Shown: positions 50,757-59,863 of the stretch, in pieces
Numbering within the stretch: the first letter of the stretch is position 1
How the letters are laid out: every line of letters begins with the position of its first letter
Source: Pseudomonas sp. ACN8
GTDB lineage: Bacteria > Pseudomonadota > Gammaproteobacteria > Pseudomonadales > Pseudomonadaceae
NCBI RefSeq assembly: GCF_002303925.1
Contig: NZ_MRCS01000009.1
Coordinates: 1-64,000 of the forward strand
Length of the DNA: 64,000 nt
Direction of reading: 5' to 3'
Program-made: the position numbers and the translations under genes
Notes under the pieces: model-generated
Told to the model about the DNA's origin: nothing
The model's database searches: none
The model's input: only the letters and a program-made list of their open reading frames with translations

Positions 50757-51656
50757 ATGAAACCATTGTTCAAGTGTTTGACGGTGTGCGCCCTGGCAGT
50801 GGGGCTGCTGGGTTGTATCGCCGCACCGATTGAAATGACTCCGCGCACCGAGCAGCGTTTGCAGGCACAACCCCCCATCCGCTTTCTGCTGACGTTCGAT
50901 GACGGTCCCAGTGCATCGAGCTGGTGGAATCCGACCGTGACGGTACTGGAGAGCCTGGCGCAAAACCCGCTGCAACCGGACATCAAGGCCGTGTTCTTCG
51001 TGCAAACCCGCGCTCCGCGCGCCGGAGGCAGCGAGTTGGGCCGGGACATCATGCGCCGTGAACATGCCGAAGGTCATGTCCTGGGCTTTCACACGGCGAC
51101 ACCCTGGCACACCAATCATCGCTCCCTCGACCCGCCAGTGTTGGAGCAGGCCCTCACCGATGGCAGCACCGACATCGCCGCGATTACCGGCGCCCCGCCA
51201 ACCCTGTTGCGCCCGCCATTCTGGAACTACGACAAACGCACCTTCGCCGCTTATCGGCAGCATGGCCTGCACGTGTTGCTCACCGACTTGAGCGCCAATG
51301 ACGGCAAGATCTGGGGCTTCAACGCCAGCCCCCGGCGCCGGTCGCACATGCTGCGTTCGATGTCCGAAGTTCGCGAACGCATTGCCCGTGGTGAATTGCC
51401 GGTGGTCGATGGCGTGATTCCGGTGGTGGTGACCTTCCACGACCTCAACCGCTATACCGCCCGGCATACCCGTGAGTACCTGCAGATTTTGCTCGACAGT
51501 GCCCGGCAGACCGGGGTGAAAACCGCCGACAAACCGTTTTACGACGATCAGGTTGCGCTACAGCGGGCAGCCATGGCGCGAACCGTGCGCGACGATTCAC
51601 AGCCGGTCGAATTACCGGGGTTCTGGAACTGGATCTGGGGTAGTAATTCCCACTGA
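50757..51656 (+). CDS. polysaccharide deacetylase lipoprotein
   Basis: A 299-residue NodB-fold protein with a lipoprotein signal (VCALAVGLLGC, Cys20). The catalytic/metal motif is LLTFDDGPSAS, with the metal histidines in HVLGFHTATPWHTNH, RPPFWNYDKRT, and a late VVVTFHDLNRY. It probably removes acetyl groups from an envelope or capsular polysaccharide in the periplasm. AAGG precedes the ATG. Confidence 0.9.
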   Translation: MKPLFKCLTVCALAVGLLGCIAAPIEMTPRTEQRLQAQPPIRFLLTFDDGPSASSWWNPTVTVLESLAQNPLQPDIKAVFFVQTRAPRAGGSELGRDIMRREHAEGHVLGFHTATPWHTNHRSLDPPVLEQALTDGSTDIAAITGAPPTLLRPPFWNYDKRTFAAYRQHGLHVLLTDLSANDGKIWGFNASPRRRSHMLRSMSEVRERIARGELPVVDGVIPVVVTFHDLNRYTARHTREYLQILLDSARQTGVKTADKPFYDDQVALQRAAMARTVRDDSQPVELPGFWNWIWGSNSH

Positions 51657-51775
51657 ATGGCCGGAAATGCGAGCGGTATAACAAAATTGACGGCAATTTA
51701 CTGGCGCAAAATCGGCAAGGTGTAACTATGCTGAAACGGATCCAACCGAATTGACTGTCGCCCGAGGGACCGGCC

Positions 51776-52015
51776 ATGCTTCCGATTTCAGTGCTTTGCA
51801 ACATCGTGGAGTCCGGTTTTGAGCCGCTGTCGTGCGAGTGCACGGAGAATCTCGGACTGCTGCGCATCGAAGTCTGCGACCCCGTCACCAAGCGAGTGGA
51901 GCTGTTGATCAGCGGTGTTTCGACGGCGGAGCTGACCAGCGTGCGCGCCATCTCTGACTTTGTCGGCGAGTTGCGTACCGAGATGAAGGCAGGGCGCCGG
52001 GCGTTTGCCGGCTGA
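51776..52015 (+). CDS. DUF1652 small protein
   Basis: A 79-residue protein (LCNIVESGFEPLSCECTENL, VSTAELTSVRAISDFVGELR), matching DUF1652, a family of short pseudomonad proteins of unknown role. It converges on catR with six bases between the stops. Confidence 0.87.
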   Translation: MLPISVLCNIVESGFEPLSCECTENLGLLRIEVCDPVTKRVELLISGVSTAELTSVRAISDFVGELRTEMKAGRRAFAG

Positions 52016-52021
52016 TGGTTG

Positions 52022-52906
52022 TCAGCCTCGCGGCAACAGCTCATCAATCATCCGCAAACAATGGTTCAACCCCGGCGATACATCGCCCACCCGTCGGCTG
52101 AGAATGATCGGCGAGGTGGCGTTGTCTTCCAGCAGCGGGGTGAAGCCGATGTCGTCGCGGTGCAGCAACTGCACCGAGGCCGGTACCAGCGTGATCCCGA
52201 TGCCTGCCCCCACCAGCCCGATCGCCGTTTGCAGTTCGTTGGTCCATTGCGCGACGTGGATGCTCACGCCGTAAGACTCGAACAGGGCAATCACATGGTC
52301 GGCGTAACTCGGCCGTGGATTGCCGGGGTACAGCACAAAGGGTTCCCCGGCCAGATCCCGCAGGCTGATGGGACCTGCGAGCAACGGATGCCCGGCGGGC
52401 AGGGCGGCGACCAGGCGGTCTTCGGTGAGCACGGTCTGGATGATGGCCGGGTCGTCGATACGGATTCGGCCGAAACCGATGTCGATGCGCCCGGCCTTCA
52501 ATGCCTGCACCTGTTGCAGGGTGGTCATTTCCGAAAGCCCCAGCTCCAGCTCCAACGGCTCGCCACTGCGTAACCGCCGGATCAGTTCCGGCAGCACGCC
52601 ATACAAGGTTGAAGGCGCAAAGCCGATACCCAGCCAGGTTTTCTCACCCAACCCGATACGCCGGGTGTTGTCGCAGACCTTGTTCAGTTGTTCGAGCAGG
52701 GCGGTGGAGTGCTCATGGAAAAATCGCCCGGCGTCAGTCAACTTCAGCGGTCGCCCGCGTTCGAGCAGCATCACCCCCAGTTCGTCCTCCAGTTGCTGGA
52801 TCTGCCGGCTCAAGGGCGGCTGGGCGATGTGCAGCAGCTCGGCCGCGCGGGTGAAGTTGAGGGTTTGAGCCAATACCTGGAAATAACGCAGGTGACGCAG
52901 TTCCAT
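52022..52906 (-). CDS. catR: LysR-type regulator CatR
   Basis: A 294-residue LysR protein of the BenM/CatM/CatR group (ELRHLRYFQVLAQTLNFTRA, LHIAQPPLSRQIQQLEDELG, LLERGRPLKLTDAG). The sensor domain GIGFAPSTLYGVLPELIRRL is typical of muconate-responsive members. It is divergent from catB, and the intergenic gap holds an ATAC-N7-GTAT operator, so activation of catBC(A) by cis,cis-muconate is expected. Confidence 0.94.
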   Translation of the reverse strand: MELRHLRYFQVLAQTLNFTRAAELLHIAQPPLSRQIQQLEDELGVMLLERGRPLKLTDAGRFFHEHSTALLEQLNKVCDNTRRIGLGEKTWLGIGFAPSTLYGVLPELIRRLRSGEPLELELGLSEMTTLQQVQALKAGRIDIGFGRIRIDDPAIIQTVLTEDRLVAALPAGHPLLAGPISLRDLAGEPFVLYPGNPRPSYADHVIALFESYGVSIHVAQWTNELQTAIGLVGAGIGITLVPASVQLLHRDDIGFTPLLEDNATSPIILSRRVGDVSPGLNHCLRMIDELLPRG

Positions 52907-52932
52907 GGAGCCTCCAGACGCGGATCGGTTGC

Positions 52933-52971
52933 ATACCTTTAAGGTATCAAGTCAGACCAATTCTATATTGG
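52933..52971. promoter_or_regulatory. CatR operator region
   Basis: ATAC-CTTTAAG-GTAT (52933-52947) fits the CatM/BenM consensus ATAC-N7-GTAT exactly. A second inverted repeat, CCAAT-N5-ATTGG, lies 24 bp centre to centre further on (52957-52971) and may be the activation site near the catB promoter. Confidence 0.7.
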
Positions 52972-53033
52972 CTTCAGGAAAAAAGCCGTACGAGAATCGA
53001 TTCCAGAACTTCAAGAACCTGACGGGTATCGAA

Positions 53034-54173
53034 ATGCTTGCAACAGCCATTGAGTCGATCGAGACGATCATCGTCGATCTGCCGACCATTCGCCCGCACA
53101 AGCTGGCGATGCACACCATGCAGAACCAGACCCTGGTGATCATCCGCGTGCGTTGCGCCGACGGCATCGAAGGCATCGGCGAATCCACCACCATCGGTGG
53201 CCTGGCCTACGGCAACGAAAGCCCGGACAGCATCAAGACCAACATCGACGCGCACTTCGCACCACTGTTGATCGGCCAGGACAGCAACAACGTCAACGCT
53301 GCCATGTTGCGCCTGGAACGCAGCATTCGCGGCAACACCTTCGCCAAATCCGGTATCGAAACCGCACTGCTCGATGCCTTGGGCAAACGCCTTGGCCTGC
53401 CGGTCAGCGAATTGCTCGGCGGTCGTGTTCGCGATGCGCTGCCGGTGGCCTGGACCCTGGCCAGCGGCGACACCGAGAAGGACATCGCCGAAGCGGAAAA
53501 AATGCTCGACCTGCGCCGTCACCGCATCTTCAAACTGAAGATCGGCGCCGGGGAGGTCAACCGCGACCTGGCCCACGTGATTGCGATCAAAAAAGCCCTG
53601 GGTGACCGCGCCAGCGTGCGGGTCGATGTCAATCAGGCCTGGGACGAAGCGGTGGCACTACGCGCCTGCCGGATTCTAGGCACCAACGGCATCGACCTGA
53701 TCGAACAGCCGATCTCGCGCAACAACCGCGCCGGCATGGCCCGCCTCAACGCCATGAGCCCGGCGCCGATCATGGCCGACGAATCCATCGAATGCGTGGA
53801 AGATGCGTTCAACCTGGCCCGCGAAGGCGCGGCTTCGGTGTTCGCCCTGAAGATCGCCAAGAACGGCGGCCCACGCGCTGTATTGCGCACCGCCTCCATC
53901 GCTGAAGCGGCCGGCATCGCCCTGTACGGCGGCACCATGCTTGAAGGTGGCCTGGGCACCATGGCTTCGGCCCATGCCTTCGTCACCCTGAACAAACTGG
54001 CGTGGGACACCGAGCTGTTCGGCCCGCTATTGCTGACCGAAGACATTCTCAGCGAACCGCTGGTGTATCGCGATTTTGAACTGCACGTGCCGAAAACACC
54101 GGGCTTGGGCCTGAGCCTGGATGAAGAGCGCCTGGCGTTCTTCCGCCGCGACAAGACCATTCATCAAGCCTGA
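53034..54173 (+). CDS. catB: muconate cycloisomerase CatB
   Basis: A 379-residue enolase-superfamily enzyme that converts cis,cis-muconate to muconolactone. The family opening IVDLPTIRPHKLAMHTMQNQ, the catalytic KxK in RIFKLKIGAGE, and the metal ligands in VDVNQAWDE, LIEQPISRNN and IMADESIEC are all present. The frame is open further upstream, but this ATG gives the usual length. catC follows after ten bases. Confidence 0.96.
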   Translation: MLATAIESIETIIVDLPTIRPHKLAMHTMQNQTLVIIRVRCADGIEGIGESTTIGGLAYGNESPDSIKTNIDAHFAPLLIGQDSNNVNAAMLRLERSIRGNTFAKSGIETALLDALGKRLGLPVSELLGGRVRDALPVAWTLASGDTEKDIAEAEKMLDLRRHRIFKLKIGAGEVNRDLAHVIAIKKALGDRASVRVDVNQAWDEAVALRACRILGTNGIDLIEQPISRNNRAGMARLNAMSPAPIMADESIECVEDAFNLAREGAASVFALKIAKNGGPRAVLRTASIAEAAGIALYGGTMLEGGLGTMASAHAFVTLNKLAWDTELFGPLLLTEDILSEPLVYRDFELHVPKTPGLGLSLDEERLAFFRRDKTIHQA

Positions 54174-54183
54174 GGAGAGCATT

Positions 54184-54474
54184 ATGCTGTTCCACGTAAA
54201 AATGACCGTGAACCTGCCGGTCGACATGAATCCCGAAGCGGCGGCCAAATTGAAGGCTGACGAGAAGGCCCTGGCGCTGCGCCTGCAAGATCAAGGCAAG
54301 TGGCGCCACCTGTGGCGCATCGCCGGGCACTACGCCAACTACAGCGTGTTCGATGTCGACAGCGTTCAGGAACTGCACGACCTGTTGATGCAATTGCCAC
54401 TGTTTCCGTACATGGCCATCGAGATCGACGCGATGTGCCGGCATCCTTCTTCCATCCGTGACGACGACCGCTGA
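54184..54474 (+). CDS. catC: muconolactone delta-isomerase CatC
   Basis: A 96-residue protein, exactly the family length (LFHVKMTVNLPVDMNPEAA, GKWRHLWRIAGHYANYSVFD, LPLFPYMAIEID). It isomerises muconolactone to 3-oxoadipate enol-lactone as a homodecamer. GAGGAGAGC precedes its ATG. Confidence 0.97.
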   Translation: MLFHVKMTVNLPVDMNPEAAAKLKADEKALALRLQDQGKWRHLWRIAGHYANYSVFDVDSVQELHDLLMQLPLFPYMAIEIDAMCRHPSSIRDDDR

Positions 54475-54529
54475 GCCCAGCCTGTTCAGCGCGCTACGCT
54501 AATAATTACAAGATGAGGAACCCTTCAAA

Positions 54530-55459
54530 ATGAACGTCAAGATTTCCCACACTGCCGAAGTCCAGAAATTTCTCGAAGAGGCCAGCGGCCTGCTCAACGA
54601 CGCTGGCGACCCACGGACCAAGGCGCTGGTGTACCGCATCCTGCGTGATTCGGTGAACATCATCGAAGACCTGGCCGTGACCCCGGAAGAGTTCTGGAAA
54701 GCCGTCAACTACCTCAACGTGCTGGGCGCTCGCCAGGAAGCCGGGCTGGTGGTGGCCGGTCTCGGTCTGGAACATTACCTCGACCTGCTGATGGACGCCG
54801 AAGACGAGCAGGCCGGCAAGTCCGGCGGCACCCCGCGCACCATCGAAGGCCCGCTGTACGTGGCGGGTGCGCCGCTGTCGGAAGGCGAAGCGCGTCTGGA
54901 CGATGGCGTCGATCCGGGTGTGACTCTGTTCATGCAAGGCCGTGTGTTCAACACCGCTGGCGAGCCCCTGGCCGGCGCTGTGGTGGACGTCTGGCACGCC
55001 AACACCGGTGGCACTTACTCGTACTTCGATACCACGCAGTCGGAATTCAACCTGCGTCGCCGCATCGTTACCGACGCCGAAGGCCGCTACCGTTTCCGTA
55101 GCATTGTGCCCTCGGGCTACGGCTGCCCACCGGACGGTCCGACCCAGCAACTGCTTGATCAACTGGGCCGTCATGGCCAGCGCCCGGCGCACGTGCACTT
55201 CTTCATTTCCGCGCCGGATCATCGCCACCTGACCACTCAGATCAACCTCGATGGCGAAAAGTACCTGCATGACGATTTCGCCTACGCCACCCGTGACGAG
55301 CTGATCGCCAAAATCACCTTCAGCGACGATCAACAGCGCGCGGCGGCCCATGGTGTCAGCGGTCGCTTTGCCGAAATCGAGTTCGATTTCACCCTGCAGT
55401 CGTCGGCCCAGCCGCAAGAGCAACAGCGCCACGAGCGGGTCCGCGCACTCGAGGACTGA
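54530..55459 (+). CDS. catA: catechol 1,2-dioxygenase CatA
   Basis: A 309-residue intradiol dioxygenase. The Fe(III) ligands can be placed at Tyr163 (GGTYSYFD), Tyr197 (SGYGCPPDG), His221 and His223 (RPAHVHFFI). The N-terminal helical linker domain that carries the dimer lipid channel is present. It cleaves catechol to cis,cis-muconate. It is the third gene of catBCA, with a 55 bp gap from catC. Confidence 0.97.
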   Translation: MNVKISHTAEVQKFLEEASGLLNDAGDPRTKALVYRILRDSVNIIEDLAVTPEEFWKAVNYLNVLGARQEAGLVVAGLGLEHYLDLLMDAEDEQAGKSGGTPRTIEGPLYVAGAPLSEGEARLDDGVDPGVTLFMQGRVFNTAGEPLAGAVVDVWHANTGGTYSYFDTTQSEFNLRRRIVTDAEGRYRFRSIVPSGYGCPPDGPTQQLLDQLGRHGQRPAHVHFFISAPDHRHLTTQINLDGEKYLHDDFAYATRDELIAKITFSDDQQRAAAHGVSGRFAEIEFDFTLQSSAQPQEQQRHERVRALED

Positions 55460-55470
55460 TCACCGCCCCC

Positions 55471-55570
55471 TGTAGGAGCGAGCCTGCTCGCGATGGACGT
55501 CAACGATGACGCTGGGTACCTGATGCCCCGTGGCGTCCTTGAGTCCATCGCGAGCAGGCTCGCTCCTACA
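55471..55570. repeat. REPIN between catA and benR
   Basis: TGTAGGAGCGAGCCTGCTCG and its inverted complement; spacer GTCAACGATGACGC..GAGTCC is of the same kind as those at 49796 and 61701. Likely hairpin at the end of the cat transcript. Confidence 0.93.
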
Positions 55571-55627
55571 AGGGTTTCGGATCTAGAATGAAACGACGCA
55601 ACCTATAACAACAACGAGAGTGACCTG

Positions 55628-56587
55628 ATGATGCCAGCGCAACTGTTGAGTCAGCGCAGCCGGGTGTTCGACCATGCCGACCCTTACGCGGTGTCGGGCT
55701 ACGTCAATCAGCACGTCGGTAACCACTGCATTCTCATGCCCCGTGCCGGCAGCCCGCTGGCCAGTCTCGATCATCGCAAGTTCGCCAGCCTCGACCTGTG
55801 CCGCATCAGCTACGGTGCCAGTGTGCGCGTGACGTCCGGTGCGCTGGACAGCATCTATCACCTGCAAGTGCTGCTGCGCGGCAATTGCCTGTGGCGCGGC
55901 CACGGCCAGGAACATTACTTCGCTCCTGGCGAATTGCTACTAATCAACCCCGACGATCCGGTGGACCTGACGTACTCCGCCGATTGCGAAAAATTCATCC
56001 TCAAAGTCCCGACCCGCTTGTTTGAATCGGTCTGCGATGAGCAGCGCTGGCGCTATCCGGGGCAGGGCGTGCGGTTCCTCGAAAACCGGTATCAGCTCAA
56101 TGAACTGGAAGGTTTCGTCAACCTGCTGGCGATGATCTGCCAGGAAGCCGAATCCACCGAGCAGATCCCCAGGGTGCAGGAGCATTACACGCAGATTATC
56201 GTCAGCAAGATGCTCAGCCTGATGAAAACCAACGTCTGCCGCCTCGAACTGGGCTCGCAGACAGCCACGTTCGAGGCGATTGCCGATTACATCGCCAATA
56301 ACCTCAAGCAGGACATCGACAGCGAAGCACTGGCGCGCCAGGCGCACATGAGCCTGCGTTCGTTGTACGGACTGTTCGAGCGCAATGCCGGCCTTACGCC
56401 GAAAAACTACCTGCGCCAGAAACGCCTGGAACGCATCAACGCCTGCCTCAGCGACCCGACCTGCAACGTGCGCAACGTCACCGAAGTGGCGATGGATTAC
56501 GGCTTCCTGCACCTGGGGCGGTTCTCCGACAGCTACCGCAAGCAGTTCGGCGAACTGCCGTCCGATACCCTCAAGCGTCGGCACTGA
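55628..56587 (+). CDS. benR: AraC/XylS-family activator BenR
   Basis: A 319-residue XylS-type regulator. The N-terminal ligand domain (FDHADPYAVSGYVNQHVGNH, IYHLQVLLRGNCLWRG) resembles BenR/XylS, and the C-terminal AraC domain reads IDSEALARQAHMSLRSLYGL and VTEVAMDYGFLHLGRFSDSY. It is expected to bind benzoate and activate benA through the two Pm-like boxes upstream of that gene. Confidence 0.95.
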   Translation: MMPAQLLSQRSRVFDHADPYAVSGYVNQHVGNHCILMPRAGSPLASLDHRKFASLDLCRISYGASVRVTSGALDSIYHLQVLLRGNCLWRGHGQEHYFAPGELLLINPDDPVDLTYSADCEKFILKVPTRLFESVCDEQRWRYPGQGVRFLENRYQLNELEGFVNLLAMICQEAESTEQIPRVQEHYTQIIVSKMLSLMKTNVCRLELGSQTATFEAIADYIANNLKQDIDSEALARQAHMSLRSLYGLFERNAGLTPKNYLRQKRLERINACLSDPTCNVRNVTEVAMDYGFLHLGRFSDSYRKQFGELPSDTLKRRH

Positions 56588-56620
56588 ACCTTCAAGTTTG
56601 ATGTTGTCTGGTCTGGCGCC

Positions 56621-56686
56621 ATCGCGAGCAAGCTCGCTCCCACATTGGATTGCTTCACCCCTGTGGGAGCGAGCCTGCTCGCGAAG
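56621..56686. repeat. REP pair in reversed order
   Basis: Here the unit ATCGCGAGCAAGCTCGCTCC comes first and TGTGGGAGCGAGCCTGCTCG second, about 18 bp apart, the opposite of the normal REPIN order. It lies between benR and the benA promoter. Confidence 0.85.
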
Positions 56687-56734
56687 AGGTCGGCACATTC
56701 AACATTGATGGCGCCTGACACAACGCCAAACCCC

Positions 56735-56797
56735 TGCACAAAACGGATAAAGGTTTGCAACCCGCGGATATTCCAGCCTGCCCCCCCGTCCTAGCAT
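56735..56797 (+). promoter_or_regulatory. benA promoter with two BenR/XylS boxes
   Basis: TGCA-CAAAAC-GGATA (56735-56749) and TGCA-ACCCGC-GGATA (56756-56770) both match the XylS Pm half-site TGCA-N6-GGNTA and start exactly 21 bp apart, as in Pm. TAGCAT (56792-56797) is a possible -10. Confidence 0.85.
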
Positions 56798-56834
56798 GAC
56801 CCCTGCCTGAACAATAACAATGGAGGCGGCGGCC

Positions 56835-58199
56835 ATGACCCTGCGACCCGAATACCTGCATTCCCTGCTTGAAGATGATCCCGAGCAGGGCCTCTATCGC
56901 TGCAAACGCGAGATGTTCACCGACCCCCGGTTGTTCGATCTGGAGATGGAACACATCTTCGAGGGCAACTGGCTGTACCTGGCTCACGAAAGCCAGATCC
57001 CCAACATCAACGATTTCTACACCACCACCATGGGGCGCCAGTCGGTCTTCATCGCGCGCAACAAGGACGGTGTACTCAACGCCTTCATCAATGCCTGCAG
57101 CCATCGCGGCGCGACCCTGTGCCGGCACAAGTCCGGCAACAAGAGCTCCTACACCTGTCCGTTCCACGGCTGGACTTTCAACAACTCCGGCAAGCTGCTC
57201 AAGGTCAAGGACCCGGCCAACGCCGGCTACCCGGCGAGCTTCAACTGCGAAGGCTCCCACGACCTGACCCGTGTTGCGCGTTTCGAGTCCTATCGCGGCT
57301 TCCTGTTCGGCAGCCTGAAAGCCGATGTACTGCCACTGGTCGAGCACCTGGGCGAATCGGCGAAGATCATCGACATGATCGTCGACCAGTCGCCTGATGG
57401 CCTGGAAGTACTGCGCGGTTCTTCCAGCTACATCTACGAAGGCAACTGGAAACTCACCGCCGAAAACGGCGCCGACGGCTACCATGTCAGCTCCGTGCAC
57501 TGGAACTACGCGGCCACCCAGAACCAGCGCAAGCAGCGCGAAGCCGGTGACACCAATCCGACCATGAGCGCCGGCAGCTGGGCCAAGCAGGGCGGTGGTT
57601 TCTATTCCTTCGACAAGGGCCACATGCTGCTCTGGACCCGTTGGGCAAACCCCGAGGACCGTCCGCTGTACGAGCGCCGCGATGAGCTGGCGCAAGACTT
57701 CGGCAAGGCCCGCGCCGACTGGATGATCGAGAACTCGCGCAACCTGTGCCTGTACCCGAACGTGTACCTGATGGACCAGTTCAGCTCGCAGATCCGCATC
57801 GCCCGGCCGATTTCGGTCAACCGCACGGAAATCACCATCTACTGCATCGCCCCCAAAGGCGAGAGCGACCACGCCCGTTCCAGCCGGATTCGCCAGTACG
57901 AGGATTTCTTCAACGTCAGCGGCATGGCAACGCCCGACGATCTGGAAGAGTTCCGCTCCTGCCAGACCAGCTACCAGGGCAGCGTCACCACCTGGAACGA
58001 CATGTCCCGTGGTGCCGAGCACTGGATTGAAGGTGCCGACGACGCCGCCAAAGAGATCGACCTGCATCCGCTGCTCAGCGGCGTGCGTACCGAAGATGAG
58101 GGCCTGTTCGTGCTGCAGCACAAGTATTGGCAGCAGACCATGCTCAAGGCCCTGGCGGCCGAGCAGTCGAAGCTGATCGCCGTGGAGGACGTGTTATGA
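56835..58199 (+). CDS. benA: benzoate 1,2-dioxygenase large (alpha) subunit BenA
   Basis: A 454-residue Rieske oxygenase subunit. The Rieske motif is CSHRGATLC with [11 protein letters not shown], and the mononuclear iron site lies in [16 protein letters not shown]. It dihydroxylates benzoate to the cis-diol. GGAGG lies eight bases before the ATG at 56835; the earlier ATG at 56820 precedes that site. Its stop overlaps benB as ATGA. Confidence 0.97.
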   Translation: MTLRPEYLHSLLEDDPEQGLYRCKREMFTDPRLFDLEMEHIFEGNWLYLAHESQIPNINDFYTTTMGRQSVFIARNKDGVLNAFINACSHRGATLCRHKSGNKSSYTCPFHGWTFNNSGKLLKVKDPANAGYPASFNCEGSHDLTRVARFESYRGFLFGSLKADVLPLVEHLGESAKIIDMIVDQSPDGLEVLRGSSSYIYEGNWKLTAENGADGYHVSSVHWNYAATQNQRKQREAGDTNPTMSAGSWAKQGGGFYSFDKGHMLLWTRWANPEDRPLYERRDELAQDFGKARADWMIENSRNLCLYPNVYLMDQFSSQIRIARPISVNRTEITIYCIAPKGESDHARSSRIRQYEDFFNVSGMATPDDLEEFRSCQTSYQGSVTTWNDMSRGAEHWIEGADDAAKEIDLHPLLSGVRTEDEGLFVLQHKYWQQTMLKALAAEQSKLIAVEDVL

Positions 58200-58684
58200 G
58201 CATTTCCTATGAAGCGGTGCGCGATTTCCTCTATCGCGAAGCGCGCTACCTCGATGACCGCCAGTGGGACGAATGGCTGGAAATGTACGCTCCCGACGCG
58301 ACGTACTGGATGCCGTCCTGGGACGACAACGACGAGTTGACCGAGGACCCGCAGCGGGAAATCTCGCTGATCTGGTACGGCAACCGCACGGGTCTTGAAG
58401 ACCGCATCTTCCGCATCAAGACCGAGCGCTCCAGCGCCAGCGTGCCGGACACCCGCACCTCCCACAACATCAGCAACATCGAGCTGCTCGAACAGGCCGA
58501 CGGACTGTGCAAGGTGCGCTTCAACTGGCACACCCTGAGTTTTCGCTACAAGACCGTCGACAGCTATTTCGGCAGTAGCTTCTACACCCTCGACATGCGC
58601 GGTGAAAACCCGTTGATCAAGGCCAAGAAAGTGATCCTGAAGAACGACTACGTTCGCCAGGTCATCGATGTTTACCACTTGTGA
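58196..58684 (+). CDS. benB: benzoate 1,2-dioxygenase small (beta) subunit BenB
   Basis: A 162-residue NTF2-fold subunit ([40 protein letters not shown]) that gives structure to the alpha3-beta3 oxygenase. Full family length; translationally coupled to benA. Confidence 0.97.
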   Translation: MSISYEAVRDFLYREARYLDDRQWDEWLEMYAPDATYWMPSWDDNDELTEDPQREISLIWYGNRTGLEDRIFRIKTERSSASVPDTRTSHNISNIELLEQADGLCKVRFNWHTLSFRYKTVDSYFGSSFYTLDMRGENPLIKAKKVILKNDYVRQVIDVYHL

Positions 58685-58694
58685 GGCGGCCGTC

Positions 58695-59708
58695 ATGACC
58701 CATTCCATCGCGTTCAATTTCGAAGACGGCGTCACCCGGTTCATCGACGCCAACGTGGGCGAAACCGTGGCCGATGCCGCGTACCGCCAGGGCATCAACA
58801 TCCCGCTGGACTGCCGCGACGGCGCTTGCGGCACCTGCAAGTGTTTTGCCGAGACCGGCACCTACGATCTGGGCGAGGAGTACATCGAAGACGCCCTCAG
58901 CCCTGAAGAGGCCGCGCAGGGTTTTGTCCTGACCTGCCAGATGCGCGCCCAGAGCGATTGCGTGGTGCGAGTACCGACGTCCTCCGAGGTCTGCCGCACC
59001 CGTCAGGCCAGCTACGACGCGACCATCAGCGCCGTGCGCCAGTTGTCCGACAGCACCATCGCGCTGTCGATCAAGGGCGAAGCCCTGAGCAAGCTGGCGT
59101 TCCTGCCGGGGCAGTACGTGAACCTGGGGATTCCCGGCAGCGAGCAGACCCGTGCCTATTCGTTCAGCTCGTTGCAGCGCGACGGTGAGGTCAGTTTCCT
59201 TATCCGCAACGTGCCCGGCGGCCTGATGAGCAGCTTCCTGACCGGCATGGCCAAGGCCGGCGACTGCATGAGCCTGGCTGGTCCCTTGGGCAGCTTCTAC
59301 CTGCGGGACATCCGTCGGCCGCTGTTGCTGCTGGCCGGTGGCACGGGGTTGGCGCCGTTCACCGCGATGCTGGAGAAGATCGCCGAGCAGGGCAGCGATC
59401 ACCCGCTGCATCTGATCTACGGCGTGACCCACGATTTCGACCTGGTGGAAATCGACCGCCTCGAAACCTTTGCCGCACGTATCCCCAACTTCACCTTCAG
59501 CGCTTGCGTCGCCAGCCCTGAGAGCCAGCACCCGCTCAAGGGTTATGTGACCCAGCACATCGAGCCGAAGCATTTGAACGATGGCGACGTCGACGTCTAC
59601 CTGTGCGGCCCGCCGCCGATGGTTGAGGCCGTCAGCCAGTTCATTCGCGAACAAGGCATCAAACCTGCGAACTTCTACTTCGAGAAATTTGCCGCCAGCG
59701 CGGCTTGA
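58695..59708 (+). CDS. benC: benzoate dioxygenase electron-transfer component BenC
   Basis: A 337-residue reductase: an N-terminal plant-type 2Fe-2S ferredoxin (CRDGACGTCKC and a later Cys in LTCQM), then FAD-binding (RAYSFSS) and NADH-binding domains (LLLLAGGTGLAPF, VYLCGPPPMVEA). It passes electrons from NADH to BenAB. It starts ten bases after benB. Confidence 0.97.
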   Translation: MTHSIAFNFEDGVTRFIDANVGETVADAAYRQGINIPLDCRDGACGTCKCFAETGTYDLGEEYIEDALSPEEAAQGFVLTCQMRAQSDCVVRVPTSSEVCRTRQASYDATISAVRQLSDSTIALSIKGEALSKLAFLPGQYVNLGIPGSEQTRAYSFSSLQRDGEVSFLIRNVPGGLMSSFLTGMAKAGDCMSLAGPLGSFYLRDIRRPLLLLAGGTGLAPFTAMLEKIAEQGSDHPLHLIYGVTHDFDLVEIDRLETFAARIPNFTFSACVASPESQHPLKGYVTQHIEPKHLNDGDVDVYLCGPPPMVEAVSQFIREQGIKPANFYFEKFAASAA

Positions 59709-59742
59709 GTCCTGCAAAACTCCCTGATTGGCAAAGATCCAA

Positions 59743-59832
59743 TGTAGGAGCGAGCCTGCTCGCGAAAGCGGTCCGGCAGTCACCCACTGTGTCGACTGGA
59801 AGGACCTCTTCGCGAGCAGGCTCGCTCCCACA
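59743..59832. repeat. REPIN between benC and benD
   Basis: TGTAGGAGCGAGCCTGCTCG with a closing inverted unit ending CTCGCTCCCACA. It interrupts what is otherwise a continuous benABCD operon and could lower benD expression relative to benABC. Confidence 0.93.
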
Positions 59833-59863
59833 GTTGAACTGCAACCTTCTTCATGAGGTTCAC

